Source: Nageia nagi (lineage: Eukaryota > Pinophyta). From it: a stretch of 64,000 nt of DNA. The stretch's first letter is position 1. Every line of letters begins with the position of its first letter. A program made the translations under genes and the position numbers. Positions 21,635 through 34,100 of this stretch are shown one piece after another. The notes beneath the pieces are model-generated. The model ran no database searches and was not told the origin of the DNA. It worked only from the letters and a program-made list of their open reading frames with translations. Location of the stretch: contig JBITNC010000001.1 of NCBI GenBank assembly GCA_050084985.1, forward strand, positions 147,188,001-147,252,000, written 5' to 3'.

Positions 21635-23289
21635 TGTAATGCAACCCAATATTTCACCATATAAATCCCCTAAATTTAGGAAAAAAAATTTATATCATTT
21701 ATTGATTTGTCAGCTTCTCAAGGTTTACTATTTATGGACTTATATCTGACATGAATTACATATTAATACCTTATTGACTTTATTTAGTCCTCATCCTTTC
21801 TTTGTAATTATGAGGGTACATTCACCAGGTATTCTACTTATGGGTGGATACTTTTGATGATCATGCCCTGGTTTTATTTGGACGTATTTACCATTTCCTT
21901 GAGCTTAAGAGGGTGTGCTTTTTATGCTATAAAGGTTTTAATATCACTAGTATAAGTGCAAATCAATATTCAAGAAATCTTAAATCCCATAACAATCCCA
22001 AGAATCCCAATTTATTTCCCATAGTATCCCATTTAATCCCATTTATTTCCAATAATTTCCTAATATTGCTTAATTGATTCTAAACATTACCTAAGGTGAG
22101 TTTTTAACAAAACTTGTCTACAAAGTGAATTAGTAATAAAGTGACTTGTTCCATACTAAGGTTATAACCATACATATCCTTAATGAATCTAAATCATATT
22201 ATACAACATCTCATTAAATTTAATGAGGACTTTGAATACTATTGAAATAACTCTTATTAACTTAATGTTGTTTCTTATTTAATTCATTTACTATAATTCA
22301 TTATCAAACTATTATTTTTCATGTATTATGCTAAGTTAACTTATAGTAATTATATGCAAGATTTAGTATTCCCAAAATGCATGAGATATCTTTTTATGAG
22401 TATAGATTCTTTATATTTGGAATCTCTTCTTCTTTGTATAGTACAAATTTAAAAATCATATTTTAAATGAAACATAAAGAACTTTAACAACAATCTTTTA
22501 AAAATTCTAAGTATCATTTATAAAGATGATATTTATACTCTTTTCTTTCATATGAATTATAATTTAAAACTTTCATTCTAACTTTTAAAAGGTCTAATTC
22601 CAATTATACCAAAAAGTGGGTTATACCTATTCAATCAAATCTTACCCCTATTGAATTCCATAAAAATGATAATGTTAAAGTAGATTAATGAGGATAACCA
22701 TTATTGTTTATAAGAGGGTCCCTCACAAGTGTAAATATAGTAAATAAATTAAAATGTTTCAACACATCTTGTCCTCTCAATGTAGATTCTTCTTCAAACT
22801 CCTCCCAATAATCCAAGGTGATAGGGTCAAGTACTAGAGAAGGATTTGGAGTGGAGGATCATAACAACCCTTTTCTCTTATATGACCATGATACAAAATG
22901 AATTTATCATGCGAATCTAATTTTACGTACCTTACGAGGATTTGGGTCCTTTCTAAGACTACCTACCTTCCTCGGTCACACACAAGTAATCATTTCATCT
23001 CATATTCCATATTATTCATTCCTATTTAAAGAAATAATTTCTTATTTAAATCCTAATACACTTGTTCATTAAATTAAAACCACCTCTTCACTAGTATGCA
23101 CATTAAATATCTTTGTTCAAGGAAATATTTTAATATAAATACTAAAAAAAAATCACATCGCATAGCATAATACTTAAATTCTTGTGAACTAAAATCTAAT
23201 TGCATATAAGTTTTAATTTTGAATTAACAAATTAGATTTTCAATTTTAGTTTACCTAAGTATTAATTTGCTAACTGTTTGAAGTAACTA

Positions 23290-24830
23290 ATACTTCATTT
23301 CATAGATATGTAAGCAAGCAAATAGTGGATACCTTATGAAGGAACGATAGTTTATTTGACAAAATGTTAAATGCATACGCTTTTATTGGAAATACAAACG
23401 GTTACGCTGAAGGAGCCCATGTCAAGAAAGTATGTTGGCAGACATATATGCAATATTTGGGCGCTTAGAACAGGTACACAAAAGATTTGACCAAATGTTG
23501 TGATGCAATAAGGAAGTCTTGTGGAATTCCTAGATCATAGGATAAGAACAAACCGTGTTTGACAAAATACTTATGCGAATTGCCATTTCAGAGGATGCAC
23601 AGATCATTGGATATGCACAAACAATATGCGTTAGTAGGGTCCCTGAAATATTTGACAATTACCAATCGAAATGCAATCTTCAGGATTGTATGGACTTAAA
23701 CTGACTCTGTAACATTTATCAGTAGTGCGCCATCGTGGAGGTTCAAGAAGGTATAGAGATTCATCAAAGAGCAGTAGAAAATTATTTTCATCTCACAAAA
23801 CGTGAGGATTACTCAAGGCTCAAAAATGGTTTTATGATCTAAAATAACAGTAGAATACGCACAAAAATGGGTCTTCTGATAAGGCGCAACACTCAGGAGT
23901 AAAAGCCAAACTTTGAAACCTTTGTAAGAATTCTTTCAATGCGCGCCAACATGGACGTTCTTTAGATATGGAAATTCATCCAAGAGTAGTTGAAAGTGGG
24001 TTCTCGTCGGATATTGTAGACGTGACTACAAGGTTGGGGAATTTGTTGGACAGTGTATACAACGTGTACGACTTCGTGGACTGAAATGATGGTAGTATAT
24101 GTTCAAAAATGGGTCTTCTGAAAGGTCGTTGGAGACTTTCAGAAGTGAAGCCAAATTTTGAAACGTTTGCCAACACTTTCCAACGTACGTTATTAGGAAG
24201 ACTCTTGAAGAAGGTATAACAATCCATGAAAGAGTAACTGAAAATTATTTTACATTGAATAAAATGCCATAATAGTCTAATATACAAAACGTGAAGAAAA
24301 AAAATACAAGGCCTGAGATTGTTTGACAGAATGCATGATGCAGCATATTATCATGGACTGTACTGTTACCAGGATACTCACAAAATGGATTTTCAAAAGA
24401 GTGCTATGTCCAGGAGAGAAGCCAAACACTAAAACCTTTGTCAACATTCATCTGGCATGGGCCAACGTGGGAACTAAAGAAGAAAATATATAAATTCGCT
24501 CAGAGTAGTTGAAAATGGTTACCCAACGGATAGTGAATGTGTGATATTCATATGTGCAATCGCGAGGAAGACATAAGGCTCAATAATTGTTTGGCAACGT
24601 GCATGATACAAGCACAACTTTATAGACTGACAAGATACATGAAAGCTTATGATACTTTTAATTAAGTACAATAGTCATGTATAAAGTCCAGACTCTGAAA
24701 AACCTTTGTCAAAATGGTTTTACATTAAATATTGTGGCTATGAATACTTAGATAGCCGAGTTTGCAAAACGTGGTAGAGCACACTAAGCTTAAGAATGGT
24801 TATATTATACAAACGATGAATCATGAATTG
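23290..24830 (+). pseudogene. PPR (pentatricopeptide repeat) gene remnant, PLS type
   Basis: Family: sequence-specific RNA-binding proteins of plant organelles. Visible motifs in order: ADIYAIFGRLEQVHKRFDQM (about 23431-23490, family VDMYAKCGxxxxARxxFDxM); TVFDKIL near 23555; GVKPNFETFVRILSMRANMD (about 23900); MEIHPRVVESGFSSDIVDV (about 23970); VKPNFETFAN (about 24145); EEGITIHERVTENYFTLN (about 24207); GEKPNTKTFVN (about 24415); and NGFTLNIVAMNT then IAEFAKRGRAH (about 24710). Phrases of the form KPN.xTF, IHxRVxExxF and YAKxG recur about every 100 codons, as in PLS-class proteins. Frameshifts and stops are frequent, yet CpG is retained well above the surrounding LTR. It lies wholly inside solo LTR-A copy 1. 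Confidence 0.75.
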
Positions 24831-25276
24831 AAATATTCTTATTTTACACATAAATAAAGAAAGGTATTGTTATTTAATAAATTGATGTTCGTCATATCAA
24901 ACCAATAAAAGTGTTCGAACTGAACCTTTTTATAACATTTGAAGTACATGATCATCTTCGACAAGACAAGAGTACAAACAATTCACATACCATTTTTCTA
25001 ATAAATTATTAGTATTTCTTTTCATCAACAATAATATTAAAATTAACATTTACCCTCATATTCATAATATTATTTTTTTTAAACAAACACTTATTTCTTC
25101 AAGCATACCTAGCATTATCAAGAATACCTTTTCTTGGCTAAACAATATTATAAAATCAAAAAGAAAAGCACTTGGATTTGAGGGAGGGTTTCTTTTCTCC
25201 ATGTAATTCTAAACCCAAAGTTGAGAATAGCAAGAATGAAATGATAGTAGATGCCTTTTTCCTAATGTTCCACTCC

Positions 25277-25287
25277 TTTATTTATAG
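25277..25287 (-). promoter_or_regulatory. LTR-A TATA box (copy 1)
   Basis: On the minus strand, GGCTATAAATAAAGG. The same TATA element occurs at the corresponding place in all four long LTR-A copies: minus at about 34966 and 56772-56783, plus at 48491-48500. It marks the retroelement promoter about 0.8 kb into the LTR. Confidence 0.6.
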
Positions 25288-26087
25288 CCAAGGAGACTCA
25301 AATATGTCCAAGTAGATGTCTACTCATCCTTTTAATATTTTTGGTGGTAGGTCTAAATAAAGTTGTTGATGAGTGTAGTGGTATTAATTAGTTTAAACCT
25401 CTTTTATATTAACTAACAAAATAATGCCACCTATTTCCCATACCTAACACAAGGAAATAAAATAAGTAGGGCCATAACTCTATTATTTTCATAACCATTA
25501 ATGCCTTGTAACATCCCAAAATGACATTAATCCTTTCTAATAATTATTATTTTAATTTTTACTTTAATTTACTAATGACTCTATGTAAGCATCCAAATTC
25601 AAATGAATATTCCTTGCCCTCCCTTTTTGAATTTAAATTTTAAAAATTCTCAATAGGAAATTAAGCACACAGTTTACCTGTAGTGGTGGCCACATTCTAT
25701 AGGACAAATTATTAGTCCACACACACATCCAAAAACACACATTCATCATGAAAATTGACATTCATGACTAGTTATTCTATCATGTAACTACATGATTTAT
25801 GATGGTCATTGGGATTTTTTAGCGAATCAACGTCAATCATTTTTTACTCTTACCCTTCCATTCTCGTCACCAATTCACCTTTGATTCCTTGCATCTTCAA
25901 TTACTTTTTTCATCTCAAAGTAACCTATTACCCATGTCATAAAAATCTTGAAGCCAGTATCAAATTGATACAAATTACATATTTTCACTTAAAAGTTTAT
26001 CATCACATAGCAATAGGTCAAACATAATTTCATTCACATCCTTGATGGTGCTCAAGGTCAAATGGTGTCATTAGATAGGTTGTTACA

Positions 26088-26395
26088 AAGTTGCAAGTAA
26101 AAGGAGACCTATGAAGCAAATAAAGGGATAACCAAAAGGGCATGGGCCCCCCTTCTTGGTCCCAATGGGTAGCAAAAAAATACATGTTATGTTACTTTAG
26201 CCTTTACATTTAAAAAGAAAAAATGGTAATTCCGTTGATATCATTGTAATGAAACTAGCAAAAGTGCTTTTAACCTTATGCAAAAATTTTTGGTGCTACA
26301 ATCATATATAGACTCTATAGGTAAATGGGCTTTTCTCAAATCAAGACTTAAAGTCATTGTGGATGATTATGCTACACCAAGAATGGATCATATAT
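26088..26395 (+). repeat. Segmental duplication, copy 2 (second part)
   Basis: Resumes right after the solo LTR and matches about 7715-8055: cccttcttggtccc (26151) with tctcttcttggtcc (7774), gatatcattgtaatgaaact (26238) with agatcattgtaatcaaacta (7871), and gattatgctacaccaagaatgg (26366) with agattatgctacatcaagaatgg (8029). The match stops where copy 1 meets the Tat element. Confidence 0.75.
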
Positions 26396-27232
26396 AATAT
26401 TCTAGATGATAACATTGTATGTTTGAGAAGAGAACATTTTTGTTATGAAAGTGGGGTTTATATTTTGATCCTCACAAGTAGAGCATATTGAAGATACCCA
26501 TTTATACTTTAGAATGATAAAATTATAATTAGAATTGCAAGAGAAATACAGGTTGCTATTATCAATGATAAAGATACTTAAGTAATATTATATATTATGT
26601 ATGTCCATTTATGTAGTAGTATTTATGTGTATGTTGAGTTACCCCAATCCATTGATCTTATTTCAAATATTGTTGAATAATTTCAATTTTTTAAATATAA
26701 GAAACCTATTTAGCCCTATAAGAATCTTAAAATGAGAGGATATCTATCAAGCCAATACCTAAACAAGATAATTTCCCAAATAATTAAATAAATATGGTAG
26801 ATGAATTAAATAACTCGAGAAGCATAAGATGATAATTATAATCACTTGATAAGGAAAGGAGAAAAGGAATATGGATGGTTAATGATTCATATAAATATGG
26901 TAGAGAAGGATTAAGCTCCATTCCATGGTAGTATTCCTCAAGAGTAGAAAAATGATTTCACAACCCAAAATAATTTTGATAGTTTAAGAGAGGATATCAT
27001 TCAAGAAGTCCATAAATCAATTGACCTAGCTTTTGATATTCAAGTAGTTATAGGAACTTAATGGAATTCATAGGCACTTAAAAAAAACTCATATTAGACC
27101 AACTCTAGATGTGGAGGTGGTTCAAAAAATATAAGAGATTGAGAGAAAAAAATAGTTTTAAATAATATTTCCCAACTAATAAGGTTAAATTAGATTAAAT
27201 CACTTTAAGCCCAATAAGGTTACAAGAATGTA
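26396..27232. other. No recognisable feature
   Basis: AT-rich sequence with short open stretches but no motif I recognise on either strand. It may be the original continuation of the duplicated segment. Confidence 0.35.
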
Positions 27233-28100
27233 GCATCACCACTTATTCCTATCTTTAAAAAAATACTAAAATTCTAGACCTATTTTTTTAATCAATATTT
27301 AGCACCAAAATGATTTAGAAACAAATAAAGGTGATTCACATGGGCATGTCTACATTGCTAGCTAGTTGATATCCACATAGAAAGATTTATCAAATCCAAA
27401 TTAATCAAACCCATGAGAATATTTATGGAGTTCACTTTCTCAATGTACACATTATTGGGAAGATGCTACATATGTGATACCAATATTTCACTAATTATAC
27501 TATAGACATTTTGATCACAATGTAGTGGTTTTCTACTTAGGGCCCATATCGCCTAAGAGGACACTCATCCATAAGCTTATACATATAAACTTATGAAACA
27601 TCATCTATATCAATAGTGCAAGTAAGATTATCATAAATATTTCTTTCACATGATATGAGTATAGCATCATCACCTTATAAAATAGTCATCATACCCCTAT
27701 GTGCTTAACTATAGGGAATATGACCAAAAGTTTGCCTCACCTAATAACCATGATTTTGTTAGATACTACCCTTATATGATAACCTATCAAGGGATATAGA
27801 ACACTAGCCTACCAATATCTATCATTTAGGTCCATCACATTTCTTGAAATCCATGTGCCCATATCTTGGGGAACCACAGTTAGTTTGTTCATACTAACAA
27901 TAATATCCTTATGTGATTGGTATAAATCTAATCATTTTATTAAATAAATTTTAGAATGAAACACCACCCAACTATATTATTCTAACATATATTTAGCATT
28001 GAGCCAAATAATTATCTTCTATGTTTGATTTCTTGATTAAAATACAAGCCATGATATTTTCACATTCCTAATCATATCAAACATAATTATGTGCCATAGA
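27233..28100 (-). repeat. Diverged partial LTR-A-like repeat
   Basis: Starts TGTAGCATCACCACTTATTC, corresponding to TGTAATGCATCCACTTATTT at 31184. It shares later blocks: ttctagacctatttttttaat (27273), gtagtggttttctacttagggcccatatcgcc (27522), and a CATATCTTGGGGAACCACAG stretch (27861) matching ataacttggggagccataga (31812). Beyond about 28100 the similarity is lost. No target-site duplication or other end was found. Confidence 0.6.
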
Positions 28101-29788
28101 ATACTTCATAAACATATATTTATGTTCAAAAGAAATAAGTCTAATACATTTTACATAATTCTAATTAAATCATATAAAATATAATTCTAAATTCAAATAT
28201 TAAATCTTTAAATGAAAGTAATTCATTTTGTTCATTTGTAAATAATAAGCTCAAGCATTCTCATGAAGGTAAATCTAATATAAGATATAGTACTACAAAT
28301 AAATATATCATACACATGAATCAATAAGAAGAATATTAATTTATAAAAATACTACTACAAAATGGTAGTAACAAATCTTGCATACCACAAAATATGATTA
28401 CTCTTAGCAAGGGAGTGAAATACAAAGTAGTCATCATAGATAGAATAATTTTATGATAGGGACTCTTTACCATTTATTGAAAATACAACATGGATTTGTC
28501 TATTGTTATCATATTATTTTAAGAAAGTATTAGATTCACATAAATAAAACCAATCCAATGAATTTCAATCGACCAGTATCTAAAGGTTATACCTTGTTAG
28601 CAACTATATAATTGACATTTAACTTTTACATATTAATTCTCAAATAATTATCAAAACAAATAATGAGTATATAACATTTGACTTCAACCTATAAGTTAAT
28701 TTTGTGATTATCACATAGAAAATATAGTATACACTATAGCCTTCTTATTATTTATTCACTAATTAAATTATCTATGAGCATAGTTTAATTTTCTTGTTTG
28801 TCGTTCATAATATTCAATCAATCTTATTACTATCAAATAATTTGCAAACAAATCTACATCACCATGAACTTTTGTAAGTTATTTACTATGTTTCATAATC
28901 ATCATTAAAAGTTTTACTTTATATTTCATAAATCACTATTAGATGAATACCTTTAATCAACTTCACTTGTACATATTTTATATAATTTCTTTAACAATAT
29001 TATAACATCGTAGTATCATTTGGTATATTCAACTCTATTAGTATTCTTTACCTATGTAACATAATTTATTTATTCATCATATTTAAATAATTAGTTTATA
29101 TTCTTTATTTCAATATCTCTTATTACATTTCTATGTTTACTACTCACTACATTAATCTCAAACATATGATTTCTATGTTTGAAAAATACAATACAAACCA
29201 AGATCTATAATTTAAATGAGTGATTTTGTTTTCAAAATAATGCTTTGATTAAACTCTATCCTTTTATAGGTGAAATCAAGAAGTTGTGTCCACTTGAAGA
29301 AGAAGTATGGGTGAGAAATTTGTAGTGGGAAATATAGAGATCTTGATATAAAATACATCAAGATCCAAATTTTTTAAACAACTTTGTGATCCTACTATAG
29401 GATTAGAATACTAAACCAAATTGGGATCCTAATATTTTGGGATCCTAAAATCATTAAAAACATAAATATCATACCTTCCCTTTCCCCTTTACCATTCTCC
29501 CACCAATTTCATTGCCCCTTCCCCTTCTCCATTTTGTTACTCTTCATTTCAAATATGCATAACTATTACATTGAGGGTGGAGATGTAGGATATCGTGAAG
29601 ATGAAATTAATGAAATAATTAGGAGGATGAACTAGTACTACTTTTGAACCATAATTTTATTTAAATATAATAATCCTACTTAAATACATGAGGTGTGTCT
29701 TATTTGTTATGAATTACATATTAAATAAAATAATCTCTTGAGAAAATAAATTTTATCAAAAACAAAAAAAAAAAAAAACTATTAACCA
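28101..29788. other. No recognisable gene; poly(A) tract at its end
   Basis: AT-rich non-coding DNA. A run of about 16 A (29763-29778) near the Copia LTR edge could be the tail of a retroposed sequence, but no body was recognised. A pyrimidine-rich stretch (cttccctttcccctttaccattctcccacc, about 29466-29500) is the only other compositional oddity. Confidence 0.35.
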
Positions 29789-30480
29789 TGATAGAAGAAG
29801 AACAAAACATGCAAGATCAAAGATAACACAACATATAATAAGGTTCATCCAATATGGGCTACATCCTCATAGAAACACTAATCCTTTGTTTTAGCATCAA
29901 TACAATGCACATGTAAGAGAACATTCCTACAACACAACCAATTGCAACTTCCTCTCTGAAATCCACTAACATATCTCCATGAGTTTATCTTACTCGCATG
30001 CAATCACCATGTTGTGATCAACATGCAAAATACCTTTATATATAACAAGATCTACACCAAGCTCTATATTCTCCTATGTCCAACCTATAACATACACATT
30101 ATTGATTTCTAAGGATCTATATTATGATCTTATTACATTGATCTAGCACTGATCACATTGAGCCTACCCCTATAAATACTATAAGATTCTAATCTTCAAC
30201 ATTATAATACTATCAATCTATGAATTTCTAAACCTAGAATTCATCCTCTAATGGATGCACTACCTAATACCTCTTAAGATAATTAATTTCATAATAATTC
30301 TTCTCATAGAGGCTTACATAAAAAGGAATTCATAATTCCATGCAACCATTAGATATATAAGTATAATAATAGCAACATACAAGATCTAATGCTTAGAATA
30401 GACTCTTCTTAAAATTAAAAATGCTCAACTGGCACTTCCAATATAAACTTAATTGAGTATTTCAAGATCCACAACTAATA
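29789..30480 (-). repeat. Copia-type LTR with adjacent polypurine tract
   Basis: On the minus strand, CTTCAAGTGGGAGAT (30495-30481) is the classic Copia polypurine tract, followed by the LTR start TATTAGTTGTGGATC. Near the other end the minus strand reads GATGTAGCCCATATTGGATG and AACC (about 29845-29870), then CTTGCATGTTTTGTTC, phrases common at the R/U5 side of plant Copia LTRs. About 170 bases of the element's 3' internal region remain (30481-30657), before element B starts. Pol is absent from the window. Confidence 0.6.
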
Positions 30481-30657
30481 ATCTCCCACTTGAAGATTAA
30501 AACATAGAAACTCTATTATTGTTGCATCCATTAAATAATATCCACAAGCAAAATAAGGAATTTCAACTCCTCTAGATTATTGTATCCATTCTTTGAACCA
30601 TCACTAATATCATCCACACACTTTGTCCTTTGATAAAAAAGAAATACATAATCTTAC

Positions 30658-31183
30658 TATTAGTACACCTATAAAGGTACCAAATTTTTACAAATAATTT
30701 TATACATTTGCACCAAAAACCTAATGCAAATAGCTTTAAAAATATTGTAAATTATGTTAACTAGTTTGTACATCTTATTTTTTTAATTTTTACCTCTGAA
30801 AGTCTTAAAAGGGTCAAATTTTCTTATCTATGTAAGGGACTATTCCACTGCATAACATTTATATTGACTACATAAGGCTCATTTTGACTACATAAGGCCT
30901 ATTTCCTTAACTACATAAGATTTTCTTCCTTCACATAAGGGTTATGTAGTTCATATAAACATCATTTTATCAGTATAAGCCCTATAGCCTTTGTAAAGAC
31001 ATAATTGAGGTCTTCACATAAGGTACCTTTAATCTACATAGGCCCTATACTATGCACATAAATCATTTTCTCTCTACATAAGCCCTAACTATTCTACATA
31101 AGACCTTTAAGCAATCATTGGAGACCATAAAAATAGGGGAATGAATTCCAATTTGAAAATAGAGTTTTACAAGTAATTCCAAA
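30658..31183 (+). repeat. 5' LTR of element B, first part
   Basis: Starts TATTAGTACACCTATAAAGG, matching TGTTAGCACACCTATAAAGG at 42024. It includes most of a degenerate ACATAAGGC motif array (about 30830-31120). It is cut at 31183 by the insertion of solo LTR-A copy 2, whose CCAAA duplication is 31179-31183 and 35793-35797. Confidence 0.8.
30830..31120 (+). repeat. Array of degenerate CATAAG motifs in the 5' LTR of B
   Basis: About a dozen irregularly spaced copies of a (C/T)ACATAAGGC(C/T)-like motif, for example at 30870, 30890, 30911, 30932, 31015, 31034, 31075 and 31097, separated by roughly 15-30 bases. The same array is at 42185-42430 in the 3' LTR. The motif is neither palindromic nor evenly spaced, so it is not CRISPR-like. 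Confidence 0.65.
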
Positions 31184-34100
31184 TGTAATGCATCCACTTA
31201 TTTTCACCAACAAAAACCCTAAATTTTAGACCTAATTTTTTTAATTAATATAACACTTGATATTCTAGGAATAAGCCAAGTGATCTCAAATGAGCTTAAT
31301 AGTGTTGCTAGATAATTCAACACTCACATGGTAAGATTAGTCAAGAACCTAGGGTAACCAACCTTGATAAAGTTTTCTAGTGTTCACTTTTCAACACTCA
31401 CCATGTTGAAAAGACACCTCAAAAGTAATCTCACCATTCCTATTCCATGTCCTATGTGCAATAGGCTTTCTGGTTACAACATAGCAATTTTCTACTTGGG
31501 TTCCATAAAACTTGAGAGACTACACTTCCACTAAGTTAGTCATCATCTCCTAATTATAACTTTCCATCTCATAGGAGTAGTTAACTTTTCCTAGGTAAGT
31601 TTCCTTATGAGTAGTTAGTGTTGTTTATGGAATAATAATCATACCCATATCTACTAACTACAAGTGGTATGAATACTAGTTACCCTCACTTGAAAATAGT
31701 ATTTTTTCTGATTTCTATCTCCACCTAACTCACCTATCAAAGGATATGAGTACTAACCAATCTATAACTATTGGTTAGTCCCACCATTTGGTTCAGCTTC
31801 CCCAAGCCCATAACTTGGGGAGCCATAGATATTAAACAGTATCCTCGAGTGGTTATTTAGTCTAATTTATTTTTAAGTTTATTGATAAAAATAACCACCC
31901 ATGTCTTACTGATCATAAACTAATATTTTCAAATAGTGAAGTGAGTATAAGACACCATTCATCTTTTCCCATGAGGTATACATTGAAAGTTTTGACTATA
32001 GGCTTACTCAAGAAGACACATGTTTTCTTGTTTTTCCCATATGCATTGTATCATGTATATGAAACTACTTTTTAAAATATATCTTGCATACATAAAGTAG
32101 CAATTTATGAGGAAATATCTATTTGCTATTGATACAAAAGTAATGCAACTCTGAATGGTCCTCACACAAAGAATATTTATTTTATTTTTCATCTAGCATG
32201 GTAGGTTTAATTGGTGAAGGTTCTTCACCATTTTTCTTGCATTCATTTGAAAAGATCTTTAATGATTCTATTTATCCTATTGGGTCCTATTGATATCCAA
32301 TTTGATCCCAAGGATTCCTAAAATATCCAAAATGATCACAAATTATCATTTGAAACCTTAACTCTAGTTTAGGGTTGATTCTAAGTTTTTGAAATAATTT
32401 TGGATTTATCATGATTAACAACCTAATACATCTACAACTACTATCTAAAAAGTATTAATCCTTACTCCTTTTTACCAAAGCATTAATCTTAACATCTAAT
32501 AATCATGATGTAGTTCTTAAAGAGAAAGCAAAATCATCTACCTTTACTTTATCATTCAATATACTAATAAGAGATAAATACAACATAATCCTCATTAAGC
32601 ATTTCTAAGTTAATAATCAATTACAAGAAGTTTGAATACATATTATAACTTCATTTTTCAACATCTAGAGTAATGACATAGCTTCTATAAACTTATTACA
32701 AGAATATTATTACATCATAAGGATAATACATTAATTTTGTAACTCATCATCATCATATTGTAATACAAATATAGTTTAGTATGTTATTTAGTAATTCATT
32801 CTTTTCCTTGTCATGGGACACACCCAATGATATTCAAGCGATGAGTATCAAGCATCTCTATCATTCTTCAAGCAATAAGCATCAAACATCCCTTGGAACT
32901 TGGTGGGTGGATCAAGTACTAAGAAGGAGGAGGATCAGGACATCCCTTTATATTTTATGATCATAATGCAATGCATTCATTAACTTAAGACCTCAAGAGG
33001 ATTTTAGGTCCTATTTGGACTACCTCTCTTCCTTGGTTGTGAATCAACTTATACTTCACATATAAATACAAATTTTCATTCTTATAAATGTCAAAACATT
33101 TAAATCTCCCTTTTTCTTTTATAACCCTTTTTTGTATTGATAATTATGGTGTTATTAATAATTATAATTCATTCCATGAATTTATTTCAAATAAATAATA
33201 ATAAGTATACAATCACTATATACAAAATTCTCTATGCTTAATTACTCAATAATCTTATTATTAAATGAAAGTTTATCTCAAATTCATGGTATGAATCTAT
33301 CTAATGACATTCTCTTAATGGAAAGGTATGCATAGTTTATATATACGTATACTAATCTTAACTCATAAGGTGTTTTGATAAAAATTCTTCACTCTTTTTT
33401 TGATAAAGCTACTAATAATGTTTGTAGAATGAGATCAAAGGTAAAGTAAAATCTGCATCTAGCATGTAATTATTTTGCAAATAGGGAAGTAATTCTAGAT
33501 CATGGCAACCCCCAAGGATCAGATTTAAGACTAGTATCTATGAATTTATTAATAGAATAAGAAAAAGATGCTAACCATGTTCATGCGCACCATAGATGCA
33601 AAAGATAGAGTTTCACTCAAAATGTACTATGCTTTCTTTAATAAATGCTTATATTAGGGAAGTATAATAACAAATTCCCAAAATAAATCTTTAGATAACA
33701 TTAAATTGATTGTTATATAAAGTCTCACACAAGATTTAGTCAACTCAAAGCCATGGAAATTCATAATCAAACTTTGCAACCATCATCAACATTCTTCTAG
33801 CCTTCTTGGGGATTTTAGAGAAACAACAGACAATGATTCATCAAGATGTTGTTGAAAAATAATGGATCTCACATTTGATTTTATTATGGGTATGTAAAAC
33901 TTAAGAATCTAAGAAGCGTAGGATCTAGAATGATGACAAGATATGCATAGAAGGCATTGGAAGAGATGCAAAAATAAAGCATCAATCTAAACTCTACAAT
34001 AGCATGTGCTATTGAATGAATACATAGAATATGTATGGAAAAATATTAAAGAGTACTTAAATTTAGATTAATCAAATCTTGTACGTGTGATACTACCAAG

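Larger units (their letters stand above)
21635..26087 (-). mobile_element. Solo LTR of the long-LTR chromovirus family (LTR-A copy 1)
   Basis: Bounded by TGTAATGCAACCCA at the left and ...AGGTTGTTACA at the right (LTR orientation minus). Flanking pentamers GAGTT (21630-21634) and AAGTT (26088-26092) differ by one base and read as a decayed target-site duplication. Sequence outside both ends is contiguous in the paralogous segment near 7705-7720, the empty site. Shared blocks with LTR-A at 31184-35792 and 53554-57611 include 22790-22990 (ggtcaagtactagagaagg, cctaccttcctcgg), 25160-25510 and 25740-26060. No internal region is present. The centre carries a PPR-gene remnant. Confidence 0.82.

Noticed and set aside
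21531-21749. 72-codon open frame with IDELEEKIIDDGKD as a gene
   Set aside because: It crosses the solo LTR border at 21635, so its C-terminal half is LTR sequence; the paralogous stretch near 7620-7710 has stops.
25809-26027. 72-codon open frame (also 35530-35778) as a small gene
   Set aside because: Both are the same part of LTR-A on the antisense strand; the similarity comes from the LTR, not from a conserved protein, and the frame is not kept in the 3' LTR at 57310-57600.
30830-31120. CRISPR-like spaced repeats
   Set aside because: The motif is short, degenerate and unevenly spaced, occurs within both LTRs of a plant retroelement, and the window is eukaryotic.
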